From NCBI RefSeq assembly GCF_030160635.1, contig NZ_BSOS01000007.1:237996-301995 (forward strand): 64,000 nt of DNA. Direction: 5' to 3'. A model generated the notes under the pieces. That model saw only the letters and a list, made by a program, of their open reading frames with translations. It was not told the DNA's origin and ran no database searches. This document shows positions 16,958 to 31,567 of the stretch, piece by piece (position 1 is the stretch's first letter; each line of letters begins with the position of its first letter). This stretch comes from Acidocella aquatica (GTDB lineage Bacteria; Pseudomonadota; Alphaproteobacteria; Acetobacterales; Acetobacteraceae). The position numbers and the translations under genes were made by a program.

Positions 16958-17857
16958 ATGAAAATTGCGCTTGACCCATACATGCACCGCCACCTCAGCC
17001 TGCCGGAAATTGCGCGCAAGACCGCCGATCTCGGATACCGATACATCGAGCTGTCCCCGCGATGCGATCTTCTGGATTGGTGGGTGATGCCACGTGCCTA
17101 TCCTGAACGGATAACGGAGTTTAAGCGCGCAATGAAAGAGAACAGCGTTGAACTCGCCACGCTTCAGCCGATGTATCGCTGGTCCAGCCCCTTCGAAGAC
17201 GAACGGCAGGCGGCAATCCGATATTGGAAAAAAGCCATCGAGGTCTCCCTGGAACTTGGCTGCGACACAATGATCTCGGAGTTTGGCCGCGGCGCGTCGC
17301 CTGATCGGACGCAAAACCATGCGCCCGGCGTCAACAATCCTGAATTATGTGAAGCTGCGTTCTGGCGTTCCATGGATGAACTCGTGCCCATCTTCGAACG
17401 TGAAAAATTAGTTTTATCCATCGAACCTCACCCCGAGGATTGGATCGAGGACTTCAATCAAGCGCTTGACATTGTTCGCATGATCGGATCGCCACAAATT
17501 AAAATATCATACATTTCGCCTCATACATTTTACTATGGCGAAGACATGGCGGCGATGCTGCGCCGCGCGGCCCCTTGGCTGGCGCATGTGCGGGTTGCGG
17601 ACACATTCAACCATAAAGCGTCATCTGGTTTACGCTATATCGTAAACCCCCCGGGCGCACAGGTGCGGGTGCATCAGCATCTCGATATCGGCCAGGGCGA
17701 GATCGACTGGGACGTCTTCTTCAATACGCTGGCCGAGATCGGTTTCGACGGTGTTTTGTCATCCTGCGTGTTCGCGTGGGAAGAACGTGCCGACGAGTCC
17801 TCAAAGTTTATGCTCAGCGAAATGCAGCGCTACCTCGACAAATATCGCCGGGGCTGA
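16958..17857 (+). CDS. Sugar phosphate isomerase/epimerase-family TIM barrel (IolE/IolI-like)
   Basis: A 299-residue xylose-isomerase-like TIM barrel (AP_endonuc_2 family). It starts MKIALDPYMHRHLSLPEIAR and has metal-ligand-type acidic and His residues spread along the barrel: SEFGRG, LSIEPHPED, KISYISPHTF, HVRVADTFNH, and IGQGEIDW near the end. Such enzymes isomerise or epimerise keto-sugars or dehydrate keto-inositols. AGGAAACG precedes the ATG. It is the first gene of a three-gene operon divergent from a LacI regulator. The exact reaction is not readable from sequence. Confidence 0.82.
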   Translation: MKIALDPYMHRHLSLPEIARKTADLGYRYIELSPRCDLLDWWVMPRAYPERITEFKRAMKENSVELATLQPMYRWSSPFEDERQAAIRYWKKAIEVSLELGCDTMISEFGRGASPDRTQNHAPGVNNPELCEAAFWRSMDELVPIFEREKLVLSIEPHPEDWIEDFNQALDIVRMIGSPQIKISYISPHTFYYGEDMAAMLRRAAPWLAHVRVADTFNHKASSGLRYIVNPPGAQVRVHQHLDIGQGEIDWDVFFNTLAEIGFDGVLSSCVFAWEERADESSKFMLSEMQRYLDKYRRG

Positions 17858-17916
17858 AGCCCCCGGCGAGAGCAACTCTTTATTTTTATCAACCAAAAGC
17901 AAAACTGGTTCACCTC

Positions 17917-18738
17917 ATGTCACATAGCCTCGAATTCTCCATCAACCGAATCAGCGCCCCCCGCTTATCATTTCCTGATTTTCTTGCCATGTGCGGCCGG
18001 CTCGGCGTATCGAACATCGAGATTCGCAATGACCTGAAAAACGTCGAAATCGACGATGGCAGCGACGCCCGGCAATTGCGGGCCGCCACCGCCGCTGCCG
18101 GCATCGCGATCCGCTCGATTAACGCCCTGTACCCATTTGATATCTGCGACGCCGGCCTGGAACAGCGCGCGGTGCAACTGGCCGCCTATGCGCAGGAATG
18201 TGGCGCGGAGGCTCTGGTGATGTGCCCCCTCAATAGTCGCGACGACCACCGGAGCGCCGGCACGCGCTACACCGATCTTGTGCACGCGCTAAAGACTCTG
18301 CGGCCCATTCTCGATGATCATGGAATCATTGGTCTGGTCGAGCCACTCGGCTTTGAGGAGAGCGCTCTCCGACACAAGCCCGAGGCTATTAAGGCAATTT
18401 TCGAGGCTTCCGGCGAACGCCACTACCGGCTGGTGCATGACACTTTCCACCATTTTCTCTCCGGCGATGAGACGTTCTTTCCAGAACTAACAGGCCTGGT
18501 GCACATCTCGGGGGTCGAGGCGCCCGATCTCAGCCCTGAGCAAATGCGCGATGGCCACCGTGTATTCGTAGGTGCGGCCGACCGGCTTGGCAACATCGCG
18601 CAGCTTCGTACCCTGCTGGCTTGCGGCTACACCGGGCCAGTCTCCTTCGAGCCATTCGCGGAGCAGATCATGCGCATGGATAACACCGAGGCCCTGTTGA
18701 GCGGCAGCATGGCCTATATCGGCGCGAACCTGGCCTGA
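17917..18738 (+). CDS. Second TIM-barrel isomerase, IolI-like
   Basis: A 273-residue protein of the same superfamily but distinct from its neighbour: [22 protein letters not shown] at the N-terminus, [14 protein letters not shown] in the middle, [16 protein letters not shown] and PVSFEPFA at the end. These segments resemble 2-keto-myo-inositol isomerase (IolI) proteins, which interconvert inosose isomers. The start at 17917 begins [12 protein letters not shown]; a strong ribosome-binding site is not visible. It follows the first isomerase after 59 bases. Its function as an inosose isomerase is inferred from family resemblance and the neighbouring dehydrogenase. Confidence 0.8.
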   Translation: MSHSLEFSINRISAPRLSFPDFLAMCGRLGVSNIEIRNDLKNVEIDDGSDARQLRAATAAAGIAIRSINALYPFDICDAGLEQRAVQLAAYAQECGAEALVMCPLNSRDDHRSAGTRYTDLVHALKTLRPILDDHGIIGLVEPLGFEESALRHKPEAIKAIFEASGERHYRLVHDTFHHFLSGDETFFPELTGLVHISGVEAPDLSPEQMRDGHRVFVGAADRLGNIAQLRTLLACGYTGPVSFEPFAEQIMRMDNTEALLSGSMAYIGANLA

Positions 18739-18772
18739 GACACTCGCTTCAACCAATTGGAAATATGATAAA

Positions 18773-19789
18773 ATGACACTTCAAATCGGTGTAATCGGTA
18801 CAGGCGCAATCGGCCAGGACCATATTCGCAGACTTACCCAGACCCTGTCAGGCGCGAAGGTGATCGCGGTCAACGACATCGACGCGCAACGCGCGCGCGG
18901 CACAATCGCCAAATACGAACTTGACGCCAAATTGCACGAAGACCCGCACAGCCTGATCGCAGATGCGGGCGTCCAGGCGGTTTTGGTTACCTCATGGGGC
19001 CCTACGCATGAGGCGTTCGTGCTCGCGGCCATCGCACAGGGTAAGCCTGTATTCTGCGAGAAGCCGCTTGCGGAAACCGCCGCTGGCTGTCTGCGAATCG
19101 CGGATGCTGAGCAGGCCAGCGGCCGCCGCCTGGTGCAGGTCGGTTTCATGCGGCAGTATGACAAGGGCTACCGGGCACTGCGCGAAGTGATCCGCAATGG
19201 CGGCATCGGTGAACCGCTGATGTTACATTGCGCACATCGCAACCCAACGGTAGGCGAGAGCTACACGGCAAGCATGGCCATAACCGACACATTGATCCAC
19301 GAACTCGATGTGCTGCGCTGGCTGCTTGATGATGACTACATCTCCGCGCAGGTCGTCTATCCGCGCAGGACGCGCAACGCCCATGCCGGGTTAGCCGACC
19401 CACAAATCGTGTTGTTGGAAACGGCCCGTGGGGTTCGCATTGACGTTGAGGTATTCGTTAACTGCCAATACGGATACGACATCCAATGTGCCGTGATAGG
19501 CGAAACCGGCACGGCAAGCCTGCCGGAGCCGTCGAGTGTGCTACTGCGCAGCGAGGCAAGGGTCTCAAGCCGCATTCTAACAGATTGGAAAGAGCGTTTC
19601 ATAGATGCCTATGATTTCGAACTTCAAGCGTTCGTTGACGGGGTTAAAGGCCGCGGGCTGAGCGGGCCAACGGCCTGGGATGGCTATGCCGCCGCGGTGG
19701 CAGCCGATTCCTGCCTGCTGGCGCAGAAATCAGGCAAGGTTGAAACCATAGCCATGCAGAAACGCCCGGCGTTTTACGCGCCAGATTAG
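18773..19789 (+). CDS. Gfo/Idh/MocA-family dehydrogenase (inositol 2-dehydrogenase-like)
   Basis: A 338-residue NAD(P)-dependent oxidoreductase. The Rossmann motif [17 protein letters not shown] opens the protein, and the family EKP motif is in [11 protein letters not shown] near residue 94. The catalytic Asp/His region is [15 protein letters not shown] near 175-190. It would oxidise a cyclitol or sugar to the keto form that the two TIM-barrel enzymes could then isomerise. It ends nine bases before the convergent katG gene. No transporter or later inositol-pathway gene (iolC, iolD, iolB) is nearby, so the set is incomplete. Confidence 0.87.
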   Translation: MTLQIGVIGTGAIGQDHIRRLTQTLSGAKVIAVNDIDAQRARGTIAKYELDAKLHEDPHSLIADAGVQAVLVTSWGPTHEAFVLAAIAQGKPVFCEKPLAETAAGCLRIADAEQASGRRLVQVGFMRQYDKGYRALREVIRNGGIGEPLMLHCAHRNPTVGESYTASMAITDTLIHELDVLRWLLDDDYISAQVVYPRRTRNAHAGLADPQIVLLETARGVRIDVEVFVNCQYGYDIQCAVIGETGTASLPEPSSVLLRSEARVSSRILTDWKERFIDAYDFELQAFVDGVKGRGLSGPTAWDGYAAAVAADSCLLAQKSGKVETIAMQKRPAFYAPD

Positions 19790-19798
19790 CGCCTTTAC

Positions 19799-22716
<2,918 letters not shown>

Positions 22717-23115
22717 GTGGGAGCGACATTGCATATTTGGATTCTGGCCCTGTATTTTGCTGCCGTTCTTGCGCTTGTTACCGCAATGATCGGGAGTTCA
22801 TTTTTTCTTGGTCAGCGGCACATGACACGTTCCACCGCGCAACCGTTTGAAAGCGGCATGCTCCCGCTCGGCGATGCGCGTCTGCGATTTCCAATCCAGT
22901 TTTACCTTGTAGCCATGCTATTCGTACTCTTCGATTTGGAAAGTGTGTTTATTTATACATGGGCAATCGCCATCCGGCCTGCCGGGTGGAATGGCTATAT
23001 TGCCATGCTTATGTTCATTGGCGTTCTGTTAGCAGCGCTTGGCTATTTATGGCGCCTCGGCGCGCTGGACTGGGGACCAAAATCGCGCCTGCGCCCACTG
23101 CCCGCGCCACGGTGA
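22717..23115 (+). CDS. nuoA: NADH-quinone oxidoreductase subunit A
   Basis: About 132 residues with three transmembrane helices (about 6-28, 60-80, 90-110), part of the membrane arm of complex I at its junction with the quinone site. Family motifs: PFESGMLPLGDARLRFPIQFYLVAMLF-type loop-to-helix region, FDLESVFIYTWA and the final GALDWGP. The GTG at 22717 is favoured because GGAG lies eight bases upstream and it yields the normal length; a TTG at 22633 would add 28 residues. It is the first gene of a 13-gene operon. Confidence 0.9.
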   Translation: MGATLHIWILALYFAAVLALVTAMIGSSFFLGQRHMTRSTAQPFESGMLPLGDARLRFPIQFYLVAMLFVLFDLESVFIYTWAIAIRPAGWNGYIAMLMFIGVLLAALGYLWRLGALDWGPKSRLRPLPAPR

Positions 23116-23121
23116 AGCGCC

Positions 23122-23775
23122 ATGCCCTTCCCGCCTGTCAAAACAAACAACCAGGCAGCCAACGCTGGAAGCATGGACGCCGGCCCGCAAAGCACATTTA
23201 CCGATGCCGTCCGCCGCAATCTGGTGCTTGGAAAATTACAGGATTTGGTGGCATGGGGCCGCAAGAACTCACTCTGGCCTTTCAATTTCGGACTTTCTTG
23301 TTGTTATGTCGAAATGGCAACCTCATTCACCAGCAAGTTCGATATCGCGAGATTCGGATCGGAAGTATTGCGGGCGACCCCGCGTGAAGCAGATGTGATG
23401 GTTATTTCCGGCACCGTATTCATAAAAATGGCGCCAGTCATCAAGTATCTTTACGAACAGATGCTGGAACCTCGCTGGGTAATCTCGATGGGAGCGTGCG
23501 CGAACTCTGGTGGAATGTACGATATATATAGCGTGGTCCAAGGTGTTGACACATTTCTCCCCGTCGATGTTTACGTGCCAGGTTGCCCGCCCCGGCCCGA
23601 GGCGCTGCTTGAGGGACTGATCCTCCTCCAAAAAGCCATCGCCAGCGATAAACGCCCGCTAAGCTGGATTGTCGGACCGCAGGATGTTGTACGCGCGCCA
23701 CGCCCGAGTATGCGCGATATAAAGCGCGATATACGGCGGCAAGCCACAACACTTATTCCACCCGATCGAATTTGA
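23122..23775 (+). CDS. nuoB: NADH-quinone oxidoreductase subunit B
   Basis: A 217-residue peripheral subunit that holds iron-sulphur cluster N2, the last electron carrier before quinone. The four cluster cysteines are visible in [11 protein letters not shown] (adjacent pair), [11 protein letters not shown] and [12 protein letters not shown]. The N-terminus is about 20 residues longer than the compact family core, and the C-terminus is rich in Arg. It starts six bases after nuoA, and its stop is overlapped by a possible TTG start of nuoCD. Confidence 0.96.
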   Translation: MPFPPVKTNNQAANAGSMDAGPQSTFTDAVRRNLVLGKLQDLVAWGRKNSLWPFNFGLSCCYVEMATSFTSKFDIARFGSEVLRATPREADVMVISGTVFIKMAPVIKYLYEQMLEPRWVISMGACANSGGMYDIYSVVQGVDTFLPVDVYVPGCPPRPEALLEGLILLQKAIASDKRPLSWIVGPQDVVRAPRPSMRDIKRDIRRQATTLIPPDRI

Positions 23776-23789
23776 ACAACAGGTGGAAA

Positions 23790-25559
23790 ATGCTCCAAGA
23801 AAAATCTCAGATTTACGAAGATAAAATCATAATTGAAGAACTTTCAAAACGGTTTGCATCGCGTTTTATTACGCCACAACCAACCAGTGATAGCATACCC
23901 ACAATTTGGACAGATTCCACTCATCTGCGTGAGATATTGAATTTTTTGAAGTCTGAAATTCCTGCCCCATATCGCATGCTCTACGACCTGACAGCGCTTG
24001 ATGAACGCACCAGAACACATCGCGGCAATCAACCGAAATCTGACTTCACCGTCGTCTATCATCTACTGTCATTTTCCAGAAACCATGATATACGCATCAA
24101 AGTCGCACTAATCGGCGAAGCTCCCGCCATTCCCAGCGTTACCAGTTTATGGCCAAACGCCAACTGGTATGAGCGCGAAGTATGGGACATGTTTGGTATC
24201 ACCTTCACAGGACACCCACACCTAACCCGCATATTGACACCACCAAACTGGACCGGCCATCCGTTACGCAAAGACCACTATGCGCGTGCAACAGAGATGG
24301 ATGTTTACGATCTCACTGAGGAAAAAGAGTTCGCCCAGCAGAAGGCGCTGGAATTCAATCCCGAGCAATGGGGCATGGTGCGTCACAGTAAGTCCAGTGA
24401 CTTTATGTTTCTCAACATGGGGCCGAACCATCCCAGCGTGCATGGTGTTTTCCGCCTCGTGCTTCAGCTCGAAGGCGAAGCGATCGTCGATATCGTGCCT
24501 GAAATCGGTTTCCATCATCGCGGGGCCGAGAAAATGGGGGAACGGCAATCCTGGCATAGCTTTATTCCCTATACAGACCGGATCGACTATTTGAGCGGCG
24601 TAATGAACAATTTTCCTTATGTGATGGCGGTGGAAAAGCTCGCCGGAATCGACGTGCCCGCCAGGGCACAGGTCATCCGCATCATGCTCGCCGAATTATT
24701 CAGAATTGCCAGCCATTTGGTTTTCTTCGGCACCATGTCACAAGATGTCGGCCAGCTTTCTCCCGTCTTCTATATGTTTACCGACCGTGAGCGCGTGTTC
24801 GAAATCATCGAGGCTATATGTGGATTTCGGATGCACCCGGCCTGGTTCCGGATCGGTGGCGTTGCGGCGGATCTGCCGCAAGGCTGGGATAGGCTGATCC
24901 GCGACTTCTGCTGCTATTTACCGAAAAGACTCGATGAATATGTAAAACTCGTAATAAAGAACCGTATCTTTAAGGCACGCGCGGTTGGTATCGGCGCATA
25001 TACATTAGACGAAGCAATTGACTGGGGCGTGACCGGCCCAGGCTTGCGTGCCTGCGGAATGAATTGGGACTACCGCAAAGCCCGGCCGTATTCGGGTTAT
25101 GATCAATTCGATTTTGATATCCCGATCGCCAGCCACGGCGACTGCTATGACCGCGTTATCGTGCATGTCGAGGAGATGCGCCAAAGTTTACGGATCATCC
25201 GCCAATGTCTTGAGAACATGCCTGGTGGCCCATACAAATCTGATCATCGTTCAGCAACGCCTCCCAGAAAGGAGCGAACGATGCACGACATTGAAACATT
25301 GATCACACATTTTCTGAATGTGAGCTGGGGGCCAGTGATCCCTCCTGGAGAAGTGTGTTGTGCAATAGAAGCAAGCAAAGGCATGACCTCGTATTATCTT
25401 ACCAGTGACGGCGATACAATGTCATACCGTACACGAATCCGCACACCCTCATTTCCACATCTGCAAATGATCCCACTGATCAGCCGCGGCAGTTTTGTCG
25501 CCGACCTGATCGCGCTGATCGGCAGCATCGACTTCGTGATGGCCGATGTCGACCGCTGA
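23790..25559 (+). CDS. nuoCD: NADH-quinone oxidoreductase fused subunits C/D
   Basis: About 589 residues. The first 190 are NuoC-like (30-kDa subunit: [31 protein letters not shown]). The rest is NuoD-like (49-kDa: [31 protein letters not shown], and the C-terminal [13 protein letters not shown]), lining the quinone cavity. The fusion matches the E. coli-type complex I; many alphaproteobacteria keep nuoC and nuoD separate. An ATG at 23790 with AGGTGG just before it is preferred over the TTG at 23772 that overlaps the nuoB stop. The DNA is AT-richer than the genes outside the operon. Confidence 0.96.
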   Translation: MLQEKSQIYEDKIIIEELSKRFASRFITPQPTSDSIPTIWTDSTHLREILNFLKSEIPAPYRMLYDLTALDERTRTHRGNQPKSDFTVVYHLLSFSRNHDIRIKVALIGEAPAIPSVTSLWPNANWYEREVWDMFGITFTGHPHLTRILTPPNWTGHPLRKDHYARATEMDVYDLTEEKEFAQQKALEFNPEQWGMVRHSKSSDFMFLNMGPNHPSVHGVFRLVLQLEGEAIVDIVPEIGFHHRGAEKMGERQSWHSFIPYTDRIDYLSGVMNNFPYVMAVEKLAGIDVPARAQVIRIMLAELFRIASHLVFFGTMSQDVGQLSPVFYMFTDRERVFEIIEAICGFRMHPAWFRIGGVAADLPQGWDRLIRDFCCYLPKRLDEYVKLVIKNRIFKARAVGIGAYTLDEAIDWGVTGPGLRACGMNWDYRKARPYSGYDQFDFDIPIASHGDCYDRVIVHVEEMRQSLRIIRQCLENMPGGPYKSDHRSATPPRKERTMHDIETLITHFLNVSWGPVIPPGEVCCAIEASKGMTSYYLTSDGDTMSYRTRIRTPSFPHLQMIPLISRGSFVADLIALIGSIDFVMADVDR

Positions 25560-26046
25560 ATCAAAAACGGGCCTCACGGCCACCGAGCGTAGCAAGATCG
25601 AGATGCTATCCCAGCACTACGAGGATAAACGTTCTGCATGCATTGAAGTGCTGAAGTATGTGCAAGGCCAGTACAGGTGGATTTCGAATCATCATCTTAG
25701 TGAAATTGCGGCGTTATTGAATATGTCGCGCGCCGAGCTCGAAGGAGTTGCAACATATTACAATCTGATATTTCGTCAGAAAGTAGGCGAACATGTGATA
25801 TTTCTATGCGATAGCGTTTCATGCTGGATCATGGGCCGGGATGTAATATGCGAGCATTTGCGCCGGCGGCTAGGTATTGAACCTGGCGAGACAACGGCGG
25901 ATGGTGCTTACACATTACTGCCAATCGTTTGTATCGGCCATTGTGATCATGCGCCCGCAATGCTGCTGGATGATGAGCTTCATGGCGATCTCGATATAAA
26001 ACGCATTGACGCACTCCTTGCCAGCCCAACGGAACGGGGGCTCTGA
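25546..26046 (+). CDS. nuoE: NADH-quinone oxidoreductase subunit E
   Basis: A 166-residue thioredoxin-fold subunit of the NADH-dehydrogenase module binding the [2Fe-2S] cluster N1a. The ligands appear as C-x4-C in [10 protein letters not shown] and C-x3-C in CIGHCDHAP. The [18 protein letters not shown] segment is typical. The ATG at 25546 lies inside the end of nuoCD (14-base overlap), and the last base of its stop codon is the A of the nuoF ATG, so translation is coupled. Confidence 0.96.
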   Translation: MSTAESKTGLTATERSKIEMLSQHYEDKRSACIEVLKYVQGQYRWISNHHLSEIAALLNMSRAELEGVATYYNLIFRQKVGEHVIFLCDSVSCWIMGRDVICEHLRRRLGIEPGETTADGAYTLLPIVCIGHCDHAPAMLLDDELHGDLDIKRIDALLASPTERGL

Positions 26047-27320
26047 TGGAAACACCACTGACCGGAAATATCCACCCTGGCCGCGAGCCGTTCCAAATCG
26101 CGGATTACATGAAGGCAGGCGGTTATCGCGCGATGCGCAAATCGCTCAGCACAATGTCCCCCGCAGATGTGATCAGCGTCATCACAAAGTCAAAATTACG
26201 CGGGCGCGGGGGAGCAGGATTTCCAACTGGCGTTAAATGGAGTGTCGTACCCAGCAAGGAAACCTCTCCTGGGCCGCGGTATCTGGTCGTCAATGCTGAT
26301 GAAATGGAGCCCGGAACATTCAAGGACCGGTTGCTACTCGAAGGCGACCCTCATCAGTTAATTGAAGCAATCATCATTGCCGCTTATGCGATTCAGGCGA
26401 ATATTGCCTATATTTTTCTGCGCGGTGAATATCATTTGGCGGCGCGTTACCTACAGCAGGCCATCGGAGAGGCTGAGGCTCAGGGCTATCTTGGCCGGAA
26501 TATCGTTCACTCAGAATTTGACCTCTCCATTCATGTTCATACCAGTGGCGGACGTTACATTTGTGGCGAGGAAACCGCATTGCTGACAGCGCTGGAAGGA
26601 AAACGCGCCATACCTCGCGCTAAACCTCCTTTCCCGCAAATAAGCGGTCTCTTAGGCAGGCCAACGGTTGTAAATAATGTAGAGACACTCTGTAATGTTC
26701 CACATATCATCAACAATGGAGTCGATTGGTTTACCAAGCTCGGAATAGGCGACGATGGTGGTACGAAAATTTATGGAGCAAGCGGCCATGTCCGCCGCCC
26801 CGGCGCCTGGGAGCTTCCTCTCGGAACACCATTGCGCGAAATTATTGAAATCCATGCTGGCGGAATGAGGGACGGATACGAACTTCGCAGTGTTTTGCCT
26901 GGTGGTGCATCAACTTCATTTCTTATGCCCTGCGATCTTGATGTGGCAATGAACTATGCCTCTGTCGAAAAGCTTGGCAGCCGGCTTGGCACGGGTGCCG
27001 TTATCATACTCGATCAGAAAACCTGTCCCGTCGGGATGATCCATAACCTGGAACATTTCTTCGCTCAAGAATCCTGTGGTTGGTGCACGCCTTGCAGGGA
27101 AGGACTGCCCTGGGTGGAGCGGCTACTCTCGGCTATTGAGGCTGGGGAAGGTGAGACCGATGATCTCATGGTTCTTGAACAACATGTCGGCTTGCTCGGA
27201 CCAGGACGGACTTTCTGTGCCCATGCGCCCGGTGCGATGGCACCACTTGCCAGCGGATTAAAATATTTTCGTGCCGATTTTGAACAACACATTCATGAAA
27301 AACATTGTCCGTGGAGCTGA
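26046..27320 (+). CDS. nuoF: NADH-quinone oxidoreductase subunit F
   Basis: A 424-residue subunit that binds NADH, FMN and the [4Fe-4S] cluster N3, the entry point for electrons. Motifs: the nucleotide-binding RGRGGAGFPTGVKW, NADEMEPGTFKDR, YICGEETALL and the cluster cysteines in ESCGWCTPCREG plus a later cysteine in GRTFCAHAPGA. The length is typical. It overlaps the end of nuoE by one base, and nuoG starts two bases after its stop. Confidence 0.97.
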   Translation: METPLTGNIHPGREPFQIADYMKAGGYRAMRKSLSTMSPADVISVITKSKLRGRGGAGFPTGVKWSVVPSKETSPGPRYLVVNADEMEPGTFKDRLLLEGDPHQLIEAIIIAAYAIQANIAYIFLRGEYHLAARYLQQAIGEAEAQGYLGRNIVHSEFDLSIHVHTSGGRYICGEETALLTALEGKRAIPRAKPPFPQISGLLGRPTVVNNVETLCNVPHIINNGVDWFTKLGIGDDGGTKIYGASGHVRRPGAWELPLGTPLREIIEIHAGGMRDGYELRSVLPGGASTSFLMPCDLDVAMNYASVEKLGSRLGTGAVIILDQKTCPVGMIHNLEHFFAQESCGWCTPCREGLPWVERLLSAIEAGEGETDDLMVLEQHVGLLGPGRTFCAHAPGAMAPLASGLKYFRADFEQHIHEKHCPWS

Positions 27321-27322
27321 AA

Positions 27323-30055
27323 ATGGCAATTATCCATATTGACGGCAATGAATTTATAGCTAACACGCAACATAATTTGTTGCAGACATGTCTCGAGGGT
27401 GGATTGGATCTTCCCTACTTCTGCTGGCATCCGGCACTTGGGTCAGTTGGTGCCTGCCGGCAATGTGCTGTAAAGCAATTCGCCAACCCGGATGATAAAA
27501 CCGGGCGAATCGTCATGGCCTGCATGACACCCGCGGTGGAGGGAACACGTATCTCGATTGCTGATCCTGAGGCAAGGAAATTCCGTGCCAGCGTGATCGA
27601 ATGGATGATGACAAACCATCCGCATGACTGTCCAGTGTGCGAAGAAGGCGGCGAGTGCCACCTCCAGGATATGACCGTCATGACAGGGCATACCTACCGC
27701 CGTTATCGCTTCACAAAACGTACTCACAAAAACCAGTACCTTGGCCCATTCATCAGGCATGAAATGAATCGCTGCATCGCCTGTTACCGCTGCGTGCGAT
27801 TCTATAAGGACTATGCTGGTGGAAGCGATCTCAATGTCCAAGGCGCGCACAATAATATTTATTTTGGACGCGATGAAGATGGAGTTTTGGAAAATGAATT
27901 CAGTGGAAATCTTGTGGAAATATGCCCCACTGGTGTGTTTACCGACAAAACCTTGTCTTCAGCCTATAAGCGGAAATGGGACCTACGCAGCGTACCCTCG
28001 GTCTGCGTCCATTGTGGTGTCGGCTGCAATACATGCGTCAGTGAACACGGCGGTCAAATACGCCGGATTCTGAACCGGTTTAACGGGAAGGTAAACGGAT
28101 ATTTTTTATGTGATCGTGGCCGCTTCGGTTATGAATTCGCGAATGCTCCCCACAGGTTAAATGCATCCGCAATTCGTGACTCGAGCATGATCGCGCGGCC
28201 AGCGGAGCAAGCGGAGATACTGGAGGAGATCGCAAAGCAATTTGACGGTTCTGGAAGCGTTATCGGAATCGGCTCACCACGCGCTTCACTTGAAGCAAAT
28301 TTTGCGTTGCGAGCGCTCGTTGGAGCTGATTCATTTTATTCCGGTGTTTCCGTACAGGATGCAATATGTCTCGAAGCAATCGTCAATATATTGAGTTCCG
28401 GAACTATTAAGACCGCTACTCTGCAAGATGCTGAAACAGCTGATGCCATCCTGATACTGGGTGAGGACGTCACAAATACCGCTCCACGCCTGGCTCTGGC
28501 ATTGCGGCAGACGCTGCACGCACGTGCAACAACCAGCGCAGCACAACTCAAGATCGCTCCCTGGCAGGATACAGCGATTCGTTCAGCGGCCAGCAATACC
28601 CGTGGTACATTTTTCATTGCGTCGCCGGCCGCAACACATCTTGATGACGTCGCAGCTGAAGTTTATCGCGCCGCACCTGATGACATAGCAAGACTTGGCT
28701 TTGCTATCTGTTACCAGCTTGACAACAGCCTCCCCTCAGTCGATGGACTCTCCGCCGATATACAAGCCATTGCGGCACGGATTGCGCGCGCACTGCAAAC
28801 GGCAAAACACCCGCTAATTGTTGCTGGATGTCAGTTAGGCAGCTCGCCAATCCTGAATGCTGCAGCGGCTGTTGCACAGGCGCTAAATCACGGAGACCGC
28901 ACTCCAAACCTTATGTTGGCTGTGCCTGAGTGCAATAGCCTGGGCCTGGCACTCATGAAGGATGGTAGCATAGAAGATGCGTTTGCTGCCGCAGCCAATG
29001 GAGCCTCTACGACGGTGATCGTACTTGAAAATGATTTATATCGCCGCGCACCTCGCCAGGCTGTCGATATATTTTTCAACAATATTACTAATCTAATTGC
29101 ACTCGATCATGTCTCTACAAAAACCACCTCTGAAGCAAATTTTGTCCTCCCCTGCACAAATTTTTCAGAATGTGAAGGCACACTCGTCAATAATGAAGGA
29201 CGCGCGCAACGATCGTTTCAGGCTGTTATTCCAAAGGATGACGTGCAACCAGGTTGGCTTTGGCTACACAAGATTGCAAAAATAACTGGCCGCAATGCTT
29301 CGGCCGACTGGAAATTCTGTGACGACGTCGCTCGAACCATCGCAGCTACACTGCCCATCTTCGCTGAGATTTGCAAAGCTGCCCCATCGGGTGATTTCCG
29401 TATCGCGGGAAGCCGCATACGCAGCGAGCCGCATCGCTATAGTGGCCGCACTGCCGTTGATGCAGCGTGGACCATGCACGAGCCAAAGGCGGCGGTGCAA
29501 AACGGGTCTCCATTTAGCGGCACGATGGAAGGCTATTACGGCCAAATGCCGGCAGCACTCATTCCATTTTTTTGGGCTCCTGGGTGGAACTCAGGCCAAT
29601 CCCTCCATAAATTTCAGGACGAAGCCAGCGGCTCACTGCGTGGGGGTGACTCTGGCATACGGCTTCTGGAACCGTGCGCCAGCAATACCGCGAAGTACCC
29701 TCTCTATACGATACCCGCCGCGTTCAAGCGCGAAGACAGCAGATGGCTTGTCATCCCCAGCCAACATATTTTTGGCAGTGAGGAGCTAAGTGCTCTCGCG
29801 CCATCGATTGCGGAGCTGTGTAAACTGCCATATTTGTCGCTGAACGTTGAAGATGCAAAAATTTTAGGTGCGCAGCCTGGTAGCACACTTAAAGTCACGT
29901 TTGACTCCGGACAGGCGCTTTTACCAATCTTGCTGGCTCCTGAGCTGCCATCCGGCGTTGCGGCAATAGGCGCGGGTTTGCCTGGAACGGTTGAATTTTC
30001 GCTCCCCGGTTGGGCAACGATATTGCGTGCAGCGACAGAGGAAGCAACGCCATGA
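27323..30055 (+). CDS. nuoG: NADH-quinone oxidoreductase subunit G
   Basis: A 910-residue iron-sulphur subunit with a molybdopterin-oxidoreductase-like C-terminal part that lacks a cofactor in this family. The N-terminal ferredoxin domain has [15 protein letters not shown]. Next come the H-x3-C-x2-C-x5-C segment ([12 protein letters not shown]) and [10 protein letters not shown]. Then CVHCGVGC, with a final Cys 27 residues later, gives the C-x2-C-x3-C-x27-C binding site of the extra cluster N7, which E. coli has and mitochondria lack. The ATG at 27323 has GGAG six bases upstream. Codon use includes many ATA and TTA-type codons compared with flanking genes. Confidence 0.96.
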   Translation: MAIIHIDGNEFIANTQHNLLQTCLEGGLDLPYFCWHPALGSVGACRQCAVKQFANPDDKTGRIVMACMTPAVEGTRISIADPEARKFRASVIEWMMTNHPHDCPVCEEGGECHLQDMTVMTGHTYRRYRFTKRTHKNQYLGPFIRHEMNRCIACYRCVRFYKDYAGGSDLNVQGAHNNIYFGRDEDGVLENEFSGNLVEICPTGVFTDKTLSSAYKRKWDLRSVPSVCVHCGVGCNTCVSEHGGQIRRILNRFNGKVNGYFLCDRGRFGYEFANAPHRLNASAIRDSSMIARPAEQAEILEEIAKQFDGSGSVIGIGSPRASLEANFALRALVGADSFYSGVSVQDAICLEAIVNILSSGTIKTATLQDAETADAILILGEDVTNTAPRLALALRQTLHARATTSAAQLKIAPWQDTAIRSAASNTRGTFFIASPAATHLDDVAAEVYRAAPDDIARLGFAICYQLDNSLPSVDGLSADIQAIAARIARALQTAKHPLIVAGCQLGSSPILNAAAAVAQALNHGDRTPNLMLAVPECNSLGLALMKDGSIEDAFAAAANGASTTVIVLENDLYRRAPRQAVDIFFNNITNLIALDHVSTKTTSEANFVLPCTNFSECEGTLVNNEGRAQRSFQAVIPKDDVQPGWLWLHKIAKITGRNASADWKFCDDVARTIAATLPIFAEICKAAPSGDFRIAGSRIRSEPHRYSGRTAVDAAWTMHEPKAAVQNGSPFSGTMEGYYGQMPAALIPFFWAPGWNSGQSLHKFQDEASGSLRGGDSGIRLLEPCASNTAKYPLYTIPAAFKREDSRWLVIPSQHIFGSEELSALAPSIAELCKLPYLSLNVEDAKILGAQPGSTLKVTFDSGQALLPILLAPELPSGVAAIGAGLPGTVEFSLPGWATILRAATEEATP

Positions 30056-31017
30056 ATCTGCTTCTTTTCGGTCTGCTCAATATTATAGGCATTCTACTCG
30101 CGTTGGTTATTGGCGCCGCGCTATTAACCTGGATTGAACGGCGATTGCTTGGTTTCTGGCAAGATCGCCGCGGCCCGAATCGAGTTGGTCCATTTGGATC
30201 GCTTCAAGTGGTTGCTGATATGATAAAAATTCTTTTTAAACAGGATTGGATTCCACCATTTGCGGATCGATATGTCTTTGTGCTCGCCCCGGCCGTGGTG
30301 ATGGTTGCGGGCCTTCTGGGCTTTGCCGTAATCCCTGTAACGCCCTCGATTGGAATTGCTGGAAATTGGAATATCGGCGTCCTATTTTTTCTGGCGATGG
30401 CGTCCTTGTCCGTCTATAGCGTCGTGCTGGCGGGTTGGGCGTCAAACAGCAAATATTCGTTGCTGGGCGGCATGCGCGCGGCTGCGCAAATGGTAACCTA
30501 TGAAGTTTTCATGGGTCTTTCGCTTATTGGGGTTGTGATGCTATCCGGTTCATTCAACCTTACCGACATCGTCCGGGCACAACGGAATATATGGTTTATC
30601 ATACCGCAATTTATTGGCTTTATCGTATTCCTGATGGCCGGAATTGCCGAAACGCACCGCTTGCCGTTCGACCTGCCCGAGGGTGAAAACGAGCTAGGCG
30701 CGGGTTTCCATACCGAATATTCGGGCATGAAATTTGGCATGTTCTTTATTGGCGAATATATCGGAATTCTGCTGACCGCGGCCATGATCACTGTGTTGTT
30801 TTTTGGCGGGTGGGAAGGTCCATTTCTCCCGCCGATTCTATGGTTCATGCTGAAGTTATCGGTCTTCGTCATATTTTTTATTTTGCTGCGCGCCGCCCTG
30901 CCACGTCCGCGTTACGATCAGCTGATGTCATATGGGTGGAAAGTCTTGTTACCGTTATCACTGTTAAATGTTGTCATCACCGGTGCCGTGATGCTTGCGA
31001 GCGGACCGGCTGGATAG
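30052..31017 (+). CDS. nuoH: NADH-quinone oxidoreductase subunit H
   Basis: A 321-residue membrane subunit forming the quinone entrance with NuoB and NuoD. Motifs include [40 protein letters not shown] and [14 protein letters not shown], all hallmarks of NuoH/ND1. Eight or so transmembrane helices are visible. The ATG at 30052 overlaps the nuoG stop (ATGA). Confidence 0.97.
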   Translation: MNLLLFGLLNIIGILLALVIGAALLTWIERRLLGFWQDRRGPNRVGPFGSLQVVADMIKILFKQDWIPPFADRYVFVLAPAVVMVAGLLGFAVIPVTPSIGIAGNWNIGVLFFLAMASLSVYSVVLAGWASNSKYSLLGGMRAAAQMVTYEVFMGLSLIGVVMLSGSFNLTDIVRAQRNIWFIIPQFIGFIVFLMAGIAETHRLPFDLPEGENELGAGFHTEYSGMKFGMFFIGEYIGILLTAAMITVLFFGGWEGPFLPPILWFMLKLSVFVIFFILLRAALPRPRYDQLMSYGWKVLLPLSLLNVVITGAVMLASGPAG

Positions 31018-31041
31018 AAGATAATTAGTGAGGACTTTGCA

Positions 31042-31554
31042 ATGCTGAGTTCCATACGCACGCTTTGGCTTACATTCCTCCATTTGTTTCACCGGAGTGA
31101 GACGGTGGAATACCCTGAACAGATGCCTTATCTTGCCCCCCGCTATCGCGGACGAATCGTGCTCTCGCGCGATCCAGACGGCGCCGAGCGTTGCGTCTCC
31201 TGTTACCTCTGCGCCGTCGCATGTCCAGTCTCTTGCATAAGCCTGCAAAAGACCGAAGATGCAGGGCGCTGGTATCCTGCGTATTTCAGAATCAATTTTT
31301 CACGATGCATATTTTGCGGATTTTGCGAGGAAGCATGCCCGACCTACGCGATTCAACTGACACCTGATTTCGAGATGAGCGAATATGAACGGCATAATCT
31401 TGTGTATGAAAAGGAGGATCTACTGATCAGCGGCACAGGAAAATATCCCGAATATAGCTTCTATAATGTCTCAGGTCTCGCGATCCCGGGCAAGGATAAA
31501 GGGGAAGCGGAACATGAGCGTCCACCAGTCGATCCACGCACGCTGCTGCCATGA
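31042..31554 (+). CDS. nuoI: NADH-quinone oxidoreductase subunit I
   Basis: A 170-residue ferredoxin-like subunit carrying clusters N6a and N6b. The two C-x2-C-x2-C-x3-C motifs are [15 protein letters not shown] and [17 protein letters not shown] lies ahead of the ATG. The C-terminus is somewhat extended and charged ([16 protein letters not shown]). The operon becomes more GC-rich from about here onward. Confidence 0.97.
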   Translation: MLSSIRTLWLTFLHLFHRSETVEYPEQMPYLAPRYRGRIVLSRDPDGAERCVSCYLCAVACPVSCISLQKTEDAGRWYPAYFRINFSRCIFCGFCEEACPTYAIQLTPDFEMSEYERHNLVYEKEDLLISGTGKYPEYSFYNVSGLAIPGKDKGEAEHERPPVDPRTLLP

Positions 31555-31567
31555 ATGGAGTCCGGCC